The translations under genes and the position numbers were made by a program. Positions 47,430 to 59,770 of a stretch of DNA of 64,000 nucleotides are shown in pieces. Origin of the DNA: Perognathus longimembris pacificus (taxonomy: Eukaryota > Chordata > Mammalia > Rodentia > Heteromyidae); assembly GCF_023159225.1 (NCBI RefSeq), contig NC_063170.1, positions 62,594,208-62,658,207 of the forward strand. Direction: 5' to 3'. Each line of letters opens with the position of its first letter. Position 1 is the first letter of the stretch. Under the pieces are notes generated by a model that did not search any database, was not told the origin of the DNA, and worked only from the letters and a program-made list of their open reading frames with translations.

Positions 47430-47877
47430 AGCATAATTTCTAACCATGTGTTTGGATCTTTTTAATGTTAAAGGGAATTAGGCAGAATGACAAATGGAGC
47501 TGCATTAAATTTAAAAGCTTCTGCACCGCATTAAAAAAAAAAGTCGAATATACAGCATACAGAGGGGAGGATATGATATTTTTTGTCAGCCAATCATCTA
47601 TCAAGCCATTAATATATTTTTTTAAAAACTAAAAACAAGTTAAATACCCAATATGTAATACATGTTTAATACATTTAAAAACTCATTAAAAAATTAAATG
47701 TTCAAAGACAAAGATTCCAATCAATAAATGGACAAACAAAACCAAAAAGGCACTTTTCAAATTTAGAACAAATGGCCAACATGGAAAAATATGTTCAAAT
47801 AATTTAGCTAGCATATGGAAATGCAAATCACCACCATATTTGATTCTACCTCACCCTATTCAAAATGGATATCATGA
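47430..47877 (+). mobile_element. Ancient LINE-1, ORF2 part, left of SINE
   Basis: 'gacaaatggagctgcatt' and 'aaaagcttctgcaccgc', then 'caatcaataaatggac' and 'atggaaatgcaaatcacc', are signature ORF2 blocks in the right order. Many indels; no open frame. It is interrupted at 47878 by a SINE. Confidence 0.75.
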
Positions 47878-48121
47878 GGGCTGGGAATATGGCCTAGTGG
47901 CAAGAGTGCTTGCCATGTATAGATGAAGCCCTGGGTTCAATTCCCCAGCACCCCATATATAGAAAATGGCCAGAAGTGGTGCTGTGGCTCAAGTGGCAGA
48001 GTGCTGGCCTTGAGCAAAAAGAAGCCAGGGACAGTGCTCAGGCCCTGAGTCCAAGCCCAGGACTGGCAAAAAAAAAAAAAAAATAAATAAAATAAAAAGG
48101 AAAATAAAAAAAAAAATTAAA
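47878..48121 (+). mobile_element. IDL-Geo dimeric SINE, near-consensus
   Basis: Complete element with a long A-rich tail (48068-48121, partly AAAT units). A perfect 16-bp TSD, AAAATGGATATCATGA, lies at 47862-47877 and 48122-48137. It sits inside the ancient LINE-1. Confidence 0.95.
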
Positions 48122-48735
48122 AAAATGGATATCATGAAAAATGAATCCCCCAAAAAACAAATGCTGGCAAGGTTGTGTGTGGAGAGAACTTTTACTCAAT
48201 GTGTGTGGGATTGTAAGTCCAGTCTTTATGGAAATCAGTGTGGAGGCTTCTTAAAATCTAAAATAGGAACCCTCATGTGATAGAGTTATATTGCTTACGC
48301 ATATATAGAAAAGTCAGATTTCTCTGGGGATACATGAATGCCAATGTATATCATGGATATATATTATACAATTAGCCTAGGTGGTTACCAAGGGATGAAT
48401 GGATAAAGGGAAATGTGGTATATAAACCCGATCATGTTATATTTAGCCATAAAGAGGAAATTATATGTTTTGCAAGAAAACAGGTAGAACTGGAGTTCAT
48501 CATATTAAGTAAATAAGACAGTCTCTCAAAGGTAGTTATCACATGTCTCTCATTTGTGGAATTTAAGGGGATAAAAAGACATGCAATTAATGGGTATTTC
48601 TTATGGAGACAGAAGAAAGAGGGCAAGAAAGGGTAATAGGAGGGTGAATGGTCAAACTACTTTATGTGCATGTATAAAAATGTACTACTGAAATTAAATG
48701 AACAATTTGGTATGCTAGTGAAAAAAAGAACCTGG
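48122..48735 (+). mobile_element. Ancient LINE-1, ORF2 end and 3' part
   Basis: Continues with 'aaatgctggcaaggttg', 'gatgaatggataaaggg' and 'ttagccataaagaggaaatt', then a 3' UTR-like end ('atgtactactgaaattaaa'). Confidence 0.75.
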
Positions 48736-50399
48736 AACACTAACTTAAGGTCAATGATCTCAACAGACCAAACACTATTTTCAAGATATAATGATCAGAA
48801 TCTAGTTTTGATCCAATAACCACTGAATTTAAAGGAGAGTAGGAAAAATCTTTAATAACACTAAAATTGTGCGTATAAAATATGCTTCTAAAGGGAAGAG
48901 TGGCTAGTTATCAAGGTAATTGTACTTGACAAAAGGGAATAGCAAACTTTGGAGAACCTTTGAGAATTATTGTAGAAGACACCCAAGCCAGTACTTAGGT
49001 TCCTGGGATGTCACCAGTAACCTCTAGGTACAGGGTAATCTTTCGAATCCAAGTTAAAATAGTACCATTTACATATAAAAGGAAAATATGTATTTTTTTC
49101 AGGCCTTACATAGAAAATTCCACTGCTGTATCTAATGGCCATCTAAGAAAACTTTCATATTGGCTTCTGGTCATGTGGAGTAGAAATTGTTACAAGAATC
49201 TTAATGTTTTTAAGACAGACATAGATTTGTAATTACTTAAAATTCTTAATGTCGTTCTCCTTTTTCATATTCAGAAGAAAAATAAAAACAACCTCAGAAA
49301 TCTGGTGAAATATCACACCCTACAAGAACTGTAGAAATTAGTACCATTTTCAAAGACATAAAGAAGGGTGCAGAGCTGGTAATTCCATATCACTATTTAA
49401 TTGCCTCTCTGCCTACTGCAACAACAATAATTTAGCCAGTAGAAAAGGCAGTTGATGGACTACTATATACAATTAAAGTGTATCCCCAAATGTAGCTGCT
49501 AGGGTAAATGTGTTTTCTTCTCTGGAATGTATCAACACAGCCTCTGGCATTTAGAATGTAAGTATGGGTTTGGTGATTGTATTTTTCCCCAAGTTTCATC
49601 AGACAAAGGAAGCGAAACACAGGAAAGTCATTTCCTTACCCCCCCCCCCCCTAAAAAAAAAAGACTGTCTGATTACTGGGCCATTTTAATTCTCCTGTGT
49701 GGTTCTTACATTGTAGCTCACTGCATCTTGATTTCATCTTTGAATTTTGCAGAATATCACACTGGTGTGCTGTATTGGAGATTATCCTAATTGACCTGGT
49801 CAGCAAGAAAGACAAGGACTTTAGATGTCCTATTAAGATTAACATGCCATATGGTGGAAGATAATTCCACAAAGGCTGCTGGATGCTGCAGAAAAATAGC
49901 ATTTGATAGCAAGCTATTTCTGATATTAAGAGATATATCTTCCAAGAAAAAGAACAATTTACAGGAAGCCCAACCTATTTGCAGATTTATGGCATGCCGT
50001 TTCTACCAATAATGGTGAAAAATAATTTTTAAAAATTAAAAGCAATTTTAAAACCAAAAATATAAACTCTTGCCAGAACGTTATGAAACTTATGTAGAGA
50101 AGCTCTTGGTAAGTCCTTCATGTCACTGCTATTTACGTCATTGTTGTGTGATTTACTGAGTGTTTCCTTGCCCTAATTTTGTCAAAATGTGTCTCCAAAA
50201 AGCAAATGAAAATTTTGGATTCTCTGAAAGGTATCACCTGTAGCATTTTGAATGGCTTTATGGGAAAAGCGAATCGAGCATCTCCGGTAAAATAGTGTAC
50301 TCTATGCATCTTAATCATTTGTATTTTCTTCCCTCAGTGGCATCTTGGAATCATATACCTGAGATTGTCAAGGATCAAACTCCCAAGTATTAAGCCATA
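48736..50399. other. No gene seen; low-repeat unique DNA
   Basis: A C12/A10 junction lies at about 49640-49662. The stretch 50100-50320 is repeat-free with no internal decay signs. No exon is supported. Confidence 0.45.
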
Positions 50400-50530
50400 C
50401 GGAGACAGGAAGGTACCAGAGGCTCATGCCTGTAATTCTAGGAATTTGAGAGAATGAGAACAGAGATTATCAATTAGAAGCTAGTTCAAACAGAAAAGTT
50501 TATGAGACCCCATTTCTAAGAAAATGGGAA
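50400..50530 (+). mobile_element. B1-like SINE monomer, old
   Basis: 'gaggctcatgcctgtaattc' and 'gtttatgagaccccatttc' fit the B1-like monomer. It is followed by a purine-rich tail. Confidence 0.6.
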
Positions 50531-50667
50531 AGGAAGGGGAGAGAAGAGAAGGAAAGTAGTGTTCAAAATAATCATGGATTGTCCAAAAGGAAATGTACTC
50601 TTTGCCTGACTTAGGTAACTCTAACCCTTCTGTTTAATGAATATTTTAGTTAAAAATAATAATAATA

Positions 50668-50745
50668 TTTTGAGGAATGGCTCAAATGTAGATCACCATC
50701 CTAGCAAGCATGAGTCACTGAATTCAAACTCTAGTTTAAGAGAGA
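50668..50745 (+). mobile_element. tRNA-like SINE monomer, old
   Basis: 'gaggaatggctcaaatg', 'cctagcaagcatgagtc' and B-box-like 'tgaattcaaactc', with a GA-rich tail. Confidence 0.5.
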
Positions 50746-51197
50746 GAAAGACTGGGGGAAAAATAAAGAGATACATAACTTGTTAGACTTTGGGATTTTG
50801 GGGTTAACATAAATTGTACCTAAGAATACTGGCCAAAGAAGAAAAAAGAAAAAAATACCCTAAGACTGTAATAGTTCAGTTGTTGCATCCCAGAATGCAC
50901 TCTTACCTCAATATGTTTTCCTTTGGAGAAGGGCTGTAAATAGGAATCTTTCTAGAATTTAGTATTGTGAACTATTGATTCATTGTAAGGGTGGAGATAG
51001 TTCATATACATGAACTCCTGAAGAATTGTGAGTTTGTTTGTTTGTTTTTTTCTGGTTAAGAAAGACTTAGGAAACAATAACAATGGGAATCAAAATCAAG
51101 GGATGGGTAGATAGATATATTGGGAGTGTTTATTTTCTTTATTTTTTGTGTTCTGAATTAATGTCCACCAGAGGGCACCCACTGCAAAGAGCCACTC
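50746..51197. other. No gene seen
   Basis: Unique DNA, A-rich patches, a TTTG run at about 51034-51048. Confidence 0.5.
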
Positions 51198-51210
51198 AAC
51201 ATTCAAGCTG

Positions 51211-51486
51211 GATACTGTATATACTGGTATTAGAACTAGGGAAACGAAAGAGAATATCAAAATTGAAAAATAAAGGATAAAAAGACAAACGACTCCAAAA
51301 GCAATACTTGCAAAACCATTTGGTGTAAACCAACTGAACAACTCATGGGGGGAGAGGGAAAAGGGGAGGAGGGAGGGAGGGATGAGACAGGAGGTAACAA
51401 ACAGTACAAGAAATGTACCCAAGGCCTAACGTATGAAACTGTAACCTCTCTGTACATCACTTTGACAATAAATAAGAAAAGAAAAA
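51211..51486 (+). mobile_element. LINE-1 3' UTR only, extremely 5'-truncated
   Basis: 276 bases with only the last part of the 3' UTR, the G-rich tract (about 51348-51385) and a short A-rich tail. A perfect 13-bp TSD, AACATTCAAGCTG, lies at 51198-51210 and 51487-51499. Confidence 0.93.
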
Positions 51487-51499
51487 AACATTCAAGCTG

Positions 51500-52697
51500 A
51501 GAAAAATGACTTAATACTTTTTAAATCATGTGGAATATTGACTCTCCTTGTCCACAGCAGATTTTTAAGTCACCTGTGAGTTGAGTTGCCATTGTGTCTG
51601 GAAAAAAAATTATCTATGAGTTCAACTACATGGGCTCCCTTCAAGCATAGATTTCTTTATATTGCCTCTACTGTTTGCCAAATCTACTGGCAAAAATGTC
51701 CTATCACTACTCCATAATATGGCACCCTCAGGGAGACCAGCCTCCCATTTGCTAATATTGGGTTGTGTAAAGAATAAACCATTCTTCTTTATGGTAGATA
51801 ATGTGTAGTACTCTCATCTTGTTGCCAAAGATATAGGTTTTCCTCCTGTGCCTGCAGTTCTGCTATCAATACCATCTGAGGACTTAGAGAACATCCTGTA
51901 GCTCATTGTGATACCCTATATATCAATTTCTCAGACCAAGGGATCCATTTGTTGGTAAGAATTAGTGACAGACTATGAATGGCAATGAGATATGGATACT
52001 TCTACAATGGACCCTATTACACAAGATGGCTAATTAAATATCATGGTCGAGTCAACTTGAAGGCTCAGAGGTGTTGACGAGAATTCGAGAATGCACCTTG
52101 CAGAAATAGGGCCTGGTCCTCTGGAATGTGAGCTCTACACTTAACCTATATTTGTTCTATGACTGTGCACCCAGAGGAGTAAATACATATATCCAAGGAA
52201 TGAAAAGTAAAAATACAAATTCTTTTCATTTGCCTAGATCCTTTCAAGTTTCAGAGTTCAGAGGTCATCTATATATACTGTGGGAAGGAGACTTTTATTA
52301 TTAAACACATTAAGATGTGTATAGCTCTTGTTTAATTATTTTATTCAGTGGATCTATCCAAAAGAAAAGAAATAATTAGTGTATGGATGTCTCTATAGCT
52401 TAAGGTCATAAGAAACCTCATTTGCTGCTCCGGTGAAATCTGGGAATAATATGCCCACACTACTGACAATTCACCGGACTAACCTCCGGAGTTCTATTAC
52501 ACAGTGCTAAGTGTGGGAAGGCAGAAACATAATCTCATTTGAGCAGAGCATCTAAAGATATAATCTCTCTGAGCTCCAAGGAAAAGGGTCTAGGTTATCC
52601 AAACAGAAGAGCAATAATTGTCATCCTGGGATGAGGAAAATCCAGAGAGGGATGATGAATAACAATTACAGCTTAAGACTAACAGTGGGACCTTAGA
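51500..52697. other. No gene seen
   Basis: Unique sequence; nothing recognised on either strand. Confidence 0.5.
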
Positions 52698-52721
52698 ATT
52701 TTTTTTTTTTTTTTTTTTTTA
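52698..52721. repeat. Poly(T) run of about 24
   Basis: An isolated T run without a recognisable retroelement next to it. It could be the tail of a minus-strand retrocopy too decayed to see. Confidence 0.9.
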
Positions 52722-53085
52722 CTAAGTCTCTTGTTCTTAAATCATCATAGGAATTTGGCAGACTCTGCTCAATAGATACCATTGTTACTGGCTTGCGCTT
52801 AAGGAAGATCAGGAGTAGATCTGGGTGTTGCAGAGTGAAAAGTATACACTCTTTTGTTTTCTGTACCATTTCAACATTTCTCAGCCAGATATTAAAGTTC
52901 ATGCCTCTTCCAGTACAGTACCTATGTCACCTAACAATGTGCCATCATCCAACTTCTATTTTCTACCAGCAGTTTCTCTGGTTTCTAGGTGTTCACTGAG
53001 TGCTTAAAGAGACTTGATCCACACTCACATATATTATATGCTCTGGTGTAGAAGACCTAATAGCCCATGGAAAATATGTGGTGTG

Positions 53086-53087
<2 letters not shown>
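52722..53087. other. No gene seen
   Basis: Unique sequence following the T run. Confidence 0.45.

Positions 53088-53126
<39 letters not shown>
53088..53126. repeat. (TATC)n microsatellite
   Basis: About ten perfect TATC units. Confidence 0.97.
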
Positions 53127-53345
53127 GTCTCACTGCTCCAGGGTAGATGCGAGTTATGCTAGTTGTGCCCAAATCTGTATTAACACTTTTTCTTTTAACT
53201 CTTACAATTTCCCTGGTTTGCATGGTGACTGAATGGTCATTTAACACTAAGGGATAGGTGTTAATAGGTAGGTCCTCTACCATGCTTACCCCATGTGTAG
53301 GGTTAGAAGACCATGAGCTATACTTTTATGATGAGCTATACTACT

Positions 53346-53591
53346 AATCGAGAGACAAAGGGAAAAAAAGACAAACGATTACAAAAGCAATACTTGCAAA
53401 ACTGTTTAGTGTAAATCTACTGAACAACTCATGGGGGGAAAGGGCAAGGGGGAGGGGGAAGGGGGAAATGAGGGAGGAGGTAACAAACAGTACAAGAAAT
53501 GTATCCAATGCCTAATGTATAAAACTGTAACTACTCTGTATATCAGTTTGACAATAAATAAATTAATTAATAAATTATTTTTTTAAAAAAA
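53346..53591 (+). mobile_element. LINE-1 3' UTR only, 5'-truncated
   Basis: Last about 245 bases of the LINE-1 3' UTR with a strong G-rich tract (about 53432-53480) and an A/T-rich tail. No clear TSD. Confidence 0.88.
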
Positions 53592-53622
53592 GAATCATTT
53601 GTATTTGTGGGAAAACTCAGTT

Positions 53623-53828
53623 ACAATATGTCTCCTCATCGTCTTCTCTCTTTCTCTCCATCCCTCTTTCCTTCCCTCTCCTCTATCTCTTCCTCACTCA
53701 TATTTTCTGAGATCACATTTTTATTTACAATATGTCACTTCATTGTCTTTTCTCTCTCTGTGTCCCTCTTTCCTGCCTTCTCTTTTATCTTTTCCTCACT
53801 CATGTTCTCTGAGATCCCATTTTTATTT
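53623..53828. repeat. Tandem duplication, two units of about 104 bp
   Basis: Unit 1 (53623-53726) and unit 2 (53727-53828) both begin 'acaatatgtc', carry a CT-rich middle and end with 'tgagatc.catttttattt'. They differ at scattered bases and by small indels in the CT part. Confidence 0.9.
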
Positions 53829-53879
53829 GAATAGTTCACATAAGAAAAGACAAAACGTCTTTGTGTGTTGTTGTTACTA

Positions 53880-54066
53880 TTGTGTATGGTCGATCACAGG
53901 GCTTGAACTCAGGGCACTGTCTCTGAGCTTTTCCATTCAAGGTTATTGCTCTACTACTGTGATCCACAGTATGACTTCCAGTTTTCTGGTGGTTAATTGG
54001 AGATAAGAATCTCGCTTTCCTGCTAGGGCTGGCATGCAACTGTGATCTTCAGATCTCAGCCTCCTG
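53880..54066 (-). mobile_element. B1-like/Geo SINE, truncated
   Basis: Antisense Geo part (agggcttgaactcagggc) and B1-like part up to 'cagatctcagcctcctg', where it stops abruptly. The first bases of the B1 monomer are missing. Confidence 0.8.
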
Positions 54067-54109
54067 TTCACTCTGGTTTTGCCTTTGGAAGTTCACCTTG
54101 GTGTGGGTC

Positions 54110-54340
54110 AATGGGAGCAAATGTGATGAATTGTTATTGCTGCATAACACGTCAGGTCAACATTCAGTGGTTTAAGACAATGCCTAGCATATTTTCACCA
54201 TATCTGAAAAAGAGGAGAGTCAAGCCATGCAGGGGAGGCTTCCCCAGGAAGCTGTCCTGTTGCTGACATCTATGGAGCGAGTGGAATGGCTGTCTCCATG
54301 GCTGCCTTCCACCTTTCCTGAAGGTCAGCCTATCTGCTTG
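54110..54340 (+). mobile_element. Possible MLT1-type LTR fragment
   Basis: 'gttattgctgcataacac' and 'attcagtggtttaagacaa' match the typical start of this LTR type in one orientation. The remainder is too diverged to be sure. Confidence 0.35.
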
Positions 54341-56575
54341 GTACACTGTGAGATCTACTCATAAATTATTGGTCTAACTGATCAGATATCCAGGCCTCCC
54401 AACTGAGAGTCAGAGAAATATTTTCCATCTATGAGGAGGCAGTGGCTCCAATGTATATGTATGGAGAGGTGAAGCACTAAAGTTAACCACTCTTCCACAT
54501 GACTGTATAAGAAACGTGACATATTAATTGTATAAAAAATGCCATGCAATATTCCATATAATGATGCCAACAGGCCAAGAATTAAATTCTATTTAACAGA
54601 ATGTGGTGAAACTCAAGCTTCCCATGTCTAACCAATATTGAAAGTCAGTTTGATATTTCATCAATTACCAACAAGAATGGGAAAGGTAGGATCATTGTTT
54701 AAGCAGCTTACCTCTTGATGAATAACCAGATTTTAGAATTCATGTGTTCTGACCCCTTTGTGGTCTAGGAAATAGGATACAATCACACTTATTATGCATG
54801 GGAAATCTCTCAATCTTGAGGGTTAAAAAGATTAAAGTAAAGGAGAACTGTATTAATGAAATACATTTATTTTCACTGGGACCCAAGCAATTTACCCTGT
54901 AATTTAGGAAGACCACAATGGGCTCCTGTGAAATGATACTTCTAAAACAGGGAGAGTCTTGCAGAGCAATTGGCACTCATTAAAATTCAGTGTTAGAAGC
55001 AGCAGGTGGCAGGCATTTCCAAAGAACAATTTTTGCTATGTCCTTCTACAGTAGAGGCAAAACAATGCGTGTCACCAGATTCCAGGCCTTACTCCCCGGT
55101 GGATGTGATCAAGTGTAACAATTCTTCTATTTTATATGAATATATTCAAGAGATTTGAACTGAATGATGACAGTAGCTCTCTAAAAGGTACCTTTTCTTT
55201 CCATGTGGTTGAAGGGGAATATATGAGTTTCACTGACACTTTCTCCTTTGAAAAGTAATATATTTCATGGCAAAACGTTGCTACTTGATTTTTTTCCCCC
55301 CGAGGGAAGTGAAAGTTTGAATATCTGTAAAATTACACATATGTAGCATAAAGTGATAATATTGTTTGGGGGCAAAAAAGAAAGTTATTTATTTTTTTTA
55401 ACACCCATCCTTTAATGTGTTTTACCCTAAGGTTTAACCTAAGGGAAGGTAAATGTGGTATGTGTGGTAGATTTCTTTTTGATACTCTAATCCTTACATC
55501 TTGATTACCAAAGACGGCAAGAGAAATGTAAGCAGGAAAGCAATTTAGATTTCCTGAGACCATTCTGTCTTTTTAAAATATATATATATATAGTCGAGGG
55601 TTGAGACAGAAACTTAGATTTAGACTATTTTTGTACACATTAGCTGTTCTTTAAAGAGTATAGGACTTACCTATCTAGTTAACTGTTTACACTTGAGGCA
55701 GTTATAGCGCACAATATTGCATTGGGGAGAAATCTTGTTTTCGGTCTTACTGAGTGAAAGAAGCATAAAATTGGACCCTCATATTTTTTTCCATCTCTCT
55801 GAAATACCAGGGAATGTAGTTTGAGACGTACCTGTATGGGTTAGATGGTCCAGGACTCAAATGTCTGCTGAGCCTTTTGCTTTCTGCATGGTCTTCCTAT
55901 AGTAAAGGCAATGCTGGTGCATTCCTCATAGAGCCATAGGAAGGACTAAGTGAGAATTTAGAATTCATATCTGGCCCAGAGGAATCAATTAGAAAAGTCA
56001 TAGGAAAATGTTTATAGTTTGATATTACTGGGAGAATTGTCTGTAATGGACAGAGAAGAATGACTAATAAAAACAGCTTTTAGCCAGGGGTTATTTAGAA
56101 CAGTTGTGCATATGAATCATAGTATCTGTACAGGAAAGCAAGCATCAAATAGCCACGATAAATAACGCTAGCAATACAATACTAGTCAGCTTTACAAACC
56201 ATAGATCAATAGGTTACAAAGTGTTAATTTTTGTTTGATATTGTTTAGAGGACTCAGGTCAGTCAGGTTTCATCCCCACCAGCTACTGCCAAAATCATAT
56301 TTTTTTTTTTTCAGGAAACTGAAATGGATTGAAGGGAGTCAGAAGTGTCTAAAATTCTGGGTGTCATTTCCCCAGGCAAAAGCAGAGCCTAAGTACTCTA
56401 TTAGAAAGTGTTAGGAGGAATAAAAAAAAAAAACCTGGAACTTCATTTCTACCACCTCTACCCCTCACACTACTTGGTATCAGAGAGGCAGACGAAGTCT
56501 GTTCTGGAGACCTTGAGAGAAAAACAACCCACAATCACTGCTTCATGTTCTTTGCAGTTGATTTTTTTTTTTTTT
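54341..56575. other. No gene seen; unique DNA
   Basis: A short TA run at 55581-55592 and T runs at about 56300. No exon recognised. Confidence 0.5.
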
Positions 56576-56620
56576 GCGTGTGTGAGTTTGTGTGTGTGTG
56601 TGTGCGTGTGTGTGTGTGTA
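56576..56620. repeat. Imperfect (GT)n microsatellite
   Basis: GT run with GC and GA interruptions. Confidence 0.93.
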
Positions 56621-56975
56621 AAGTCTAACCTTCAAGTTATGCTTAATGTTTTGGTCCTGAAAAGCTGCAGTCCCAGTGGACAACCTGGGAAATGGGCTGT
56701 GGTAGTCAGTGTTTCTCAGACCAGGAAGAGGGCTGAGGCCCACTGGAACACCGGTGAGACTTCAGAATCTGTGGTATGGTAAATCCAAGAAGGAAGCAAT
56801 CAGTTCAATACAAATGTCAATTACCACACTAAATGCAAGTGAAATAAACTACCCATTAAACATACGTCAGATCCAGATTTTTTTAAAAAAGAAAAATTAT
56901 AGTGTATGATGATTTCAGGGAAGATACCCAAAATGAAGTGTGAAAAGTTATTGGCAATGTTTAAAAATATTCCGA
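56621..56975. other. No gene seen
   Basis: Unique DNA. Confidence 0.5.
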
Positions 56976-57232
56976 AATAGCCAGCTGCTAATGGCTCAAA
57001 CCTGTTCATCCTAGTTACTCTGGAGGCTTAGATCTAAGGATTGTGGTTCCAATGCCAATCCAGACAGGCAAGTCCTTGAAGCTCTTATTTCCAGTTAATC
57101 ACCAAAAAGCCAAAAGCGGATCTTTGGCTCAAGTGGTGAAGCACTAGCCTTGAGCAAAAAAGCTCAGAGATAGTGCCCAGGCCCTGAGTTCAAAGTTCAA
57201 GCCCCCTAAAACTGTCAGCAAAAAAAAAAAAA
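56976..57232 (+). mobile_element. B1-like/Geo dimeric SINE
   Basis: B1-like monomer (gctaatggctcaaacctg, ctctggaggcttagatc) and Geo monomer (ggctcaagtggtgaagc, gtgcccaggccctgag) with poly(A). Confidence 0.85.
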
Positions 57233-57544
57233 GGAATATATTAACCAGAAATGAGGAAGATAATAAAAAATAATATACATGTAAGGGAGAGAAACAAATA
57301 TTATATATATATATATATATAAAACACATATATGGCTATACACAAACATTTATGCATATAACCTTTATACCTTCAGTAATGCAGAAGCATAGTACACAAT
57401 CTTCTTAAAAGATGACTAGTTCACTTTTAATTTATTTTGTGGCAATCATTGGATAGGTCTCTCAAACAACTTGGCATGTCAAAGAAGGACAATGTAAAGA
57501 AGATGATGTTGATAGTGAATTACTGTTAGCATGCAGATTGTATG
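57233..57544. other. AT-rich DNA with (TA)n
   Basis: A TA run at about 57301-57320. Nothing else recognised. Confidence 0.6.
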
Positions 57545-57770
57545 AGCCAGATTGCTGGATTTAGGTCATCTTGTGGTAATTTCTGGCTGTATGTTGTTGA
57601 AACAACTTAGTCAACTTCTTTTGTGCACTTCAATTTTACTCATTAGTCAAATACGGAAATAATATTAAATTCAGTGGAGTGGTAGGAGGATTGAATAAAT
57701 TACCGATGCAAATATAATGCTTGAAAGACAATCTGGCATATACTTAGGACAATGGAAGTTACCTATCAAT
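57545..57770 (+). mobile_element. MIR-like ancient SINE
   Basis: 'tagtcaacttcttttgtgc', 'cattagtcaaatacggaaat', 'gtaggaggattgaataaat' and 'gacaatctggcatatac' keep the MIR order. Confidence 0.5.
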
Positions 57771-58042
57771 ATAACCACAATCGTCAACCCAGTCGTATTG
57801 ATAACTGTATTGATATTTCTCCCAAGAAAAATATAAGTCAAACTGATCTAGACTGGGAAAAAACAATCCAGAACAGCTAACAATTACAGCAGAAATGCAG
57901 AGGTAGTTTTTATTATTCTACTGGAATCATTTATAATGATAATAGCAACAATATTTTGGAAGAATGTTAATCTTGCACAATTGTTTCTTCTAAAGCTTGT
58001 AGGAGAATCTTCTGTCATTTTGTGAATAAAAAGTACATGAAT
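57771..58042. other. No gene seen
   Basis: Unique DNA. Confidence 0.5.
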
Positions 58043-58290
58043 TTTATGCCAGATGCTCGTGGCTCATGTCTGTAATGTTAGCAATTCAGGAGATGGAAAC
58101 TGGGGGATCACAGTTCAAAGCCAGCCTGGACAGAAAGGTCTATGACACTCATCTCCAATTAACTACCAGGAAACTAGAAGTGGAGATGTGTTTCAAGTGT
58201 TAAAGTGCCAGCCTTGAGCAAAAAAATAAAATAAAATTAAGGGGCAGCACCCAATCCCAAGTTCAAGCTCCAGTAGTGTCAAAAAAAAAA
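58043..58290 (+). mobile_element. B1-like/Geo dimeric SINE
   Basis: One of the clearer examples of the 7SL/B1-like left half ('gctcgtggctcatgtctg', 'gttcaaagccagcctgg') joined to a Geo half ('ccagccttgagc', 'gcagcacccaatccc'). Confidence 0.85.
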
Positions 58291-58559
58291 CACCCCAAAA
58301 CTCAATGTATACTTGAATTGTATACTTTATTTTCAAGCAGACTTACCCAATTGTATATTTGAAAAGATTGGTCAAAGCAAATAGACATGTCACTACTATT
58401 AAAATATTGTCTACTTTTCTGGATATTTTCTTTACCTCAAATAACCAAGCTTTTTGTTTTTACTTCCCACACCCCTGCCCCATTACTATAGACTGGCTCT
58501 TTCTTTTCTTTTTTAAAGATTTTTTTAAATCTACAAATGTTCTCTAGAAAGTTTTAATG

Positions 58560-58874
58560 TATCATGTCCATTTGTATGTACAGTTCACCTTACCCGAGTA
58601 TCGACTTCCATCATATCGGTCCTCCTTGCCCAAGTCTCATCATTTCCCATCTCCTTTCCCACACATGCGCATGGAATGATATCATCTGCTGCTTCCCTTT
58701 CCAGTCTTCCTCCCTGCCCACTGCCTCTCCCCACCCATTGGAAACTCATTTCAGCTTTCTGATATTAATTTAATTAATCTGTCTGTTCGTGGTCCAAAGG
58801 ATTTACTCCATGGAGTTACATTCTTTCATATATGGTACTTAAGTCAAATTGCTTATGTATATATGCATATGAGC

Positions 58875-58915
<41 letters not shown>

Positions 58916-59650
58916 TGTGTGTCGCCTGTATGTATGTGTACCTGGAAGTTTATATTCTACACCTAAAATCTACATAGGAGAGAAAACATGTGCTCTTTCC
59001 TTACTTTATGTATGATTTTCCATAGTTCCCTTCTTTCTGATGTCTAAGTAATATTCTGTGTATATACATACAAAAACATTATATATATTATTCCTTCACA
59101 CATTCATTGATTGATTTTTTCCTAACTTGGCTATAGTGAATAATGCAACTAACATAGATGTCCAGGTGCTTTTATTGCTTTATTTTTATTTTCTTGATGC
59201 TATTTCTTACACCATGGTATTTTTGGAATCAATCCAAGTTGTGATGGTGTTTTATTTTTAACTAGTATTACATTTAGGAATGTATCACTCTTTCAAAACA
59301 ACATTGGACTGTTGGGGAGTATTGTATTATTTCAATTTTTTTCTATTAGGAAAATGAAAATTGCTTTGGCTCTTCTTGACAAATATTTATGGAAATATTT
59401 GCTTTCATTTCTCTTGGGTAAATATATGAGTGATTTTTCTTTGAAATGATATTTTTAGAACCTTACAAATTGATTTTGAAGGTAATTATAGCACTTTATT
59501 CTACTAGCAAAATATGAAGATTTCTGGTTCTTCTACTTCTCAATATTCCCTTGTTACTTTCAGCATGCTGAAATTTAACCTTCCGAATAATGGGTACATA
59601 GTGGAATCATGAACTTGATGCTTTCATTTTTATGTTAAAAATTATATTGG
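58560..59650 (-). mobile_element. Ancient LINE-1 fragment
   Basis: Antisense ORF2 blocks: 'cacattcattgattgattt', 'cttggctatagtgaataatg', 'catttctcttgggtaaat', 'ttctacttctcaatattccc'. Badly decayed, with a GT array inside. The left part (58560-59040) is assigned only by position. Confidence 0.6.
58878..58922. repeat. (GT)n microsatellite
   Basis: GT run with one interruption (gtgtctgtg) near its right end. Confidence 0.95.
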
Positions 59651-59770
59651 ACTTTTTCTGTGTCTTTTAGATCCTTTCATTTTGTTTCTTTTGTGTTTAG
59701 TTTCTGTATATGTATGCTTATATGTCCTAAAACATCTTTGCTCATCTCCAAGCTCTCATATACTTTCTTT

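Noticed and set aside
53599..54006. 135-codon plus-strand frame
   Set aside because: It crosses a CT-rich tandem duplication and then an antisense SINE; the serine/leucine/proline composition comes from the tract.
56408..56782. 124-codon plus-strand frame with CVCVCV run
   Set aside because: It includes a GT microsatellite and a T run. No splice context or domain.
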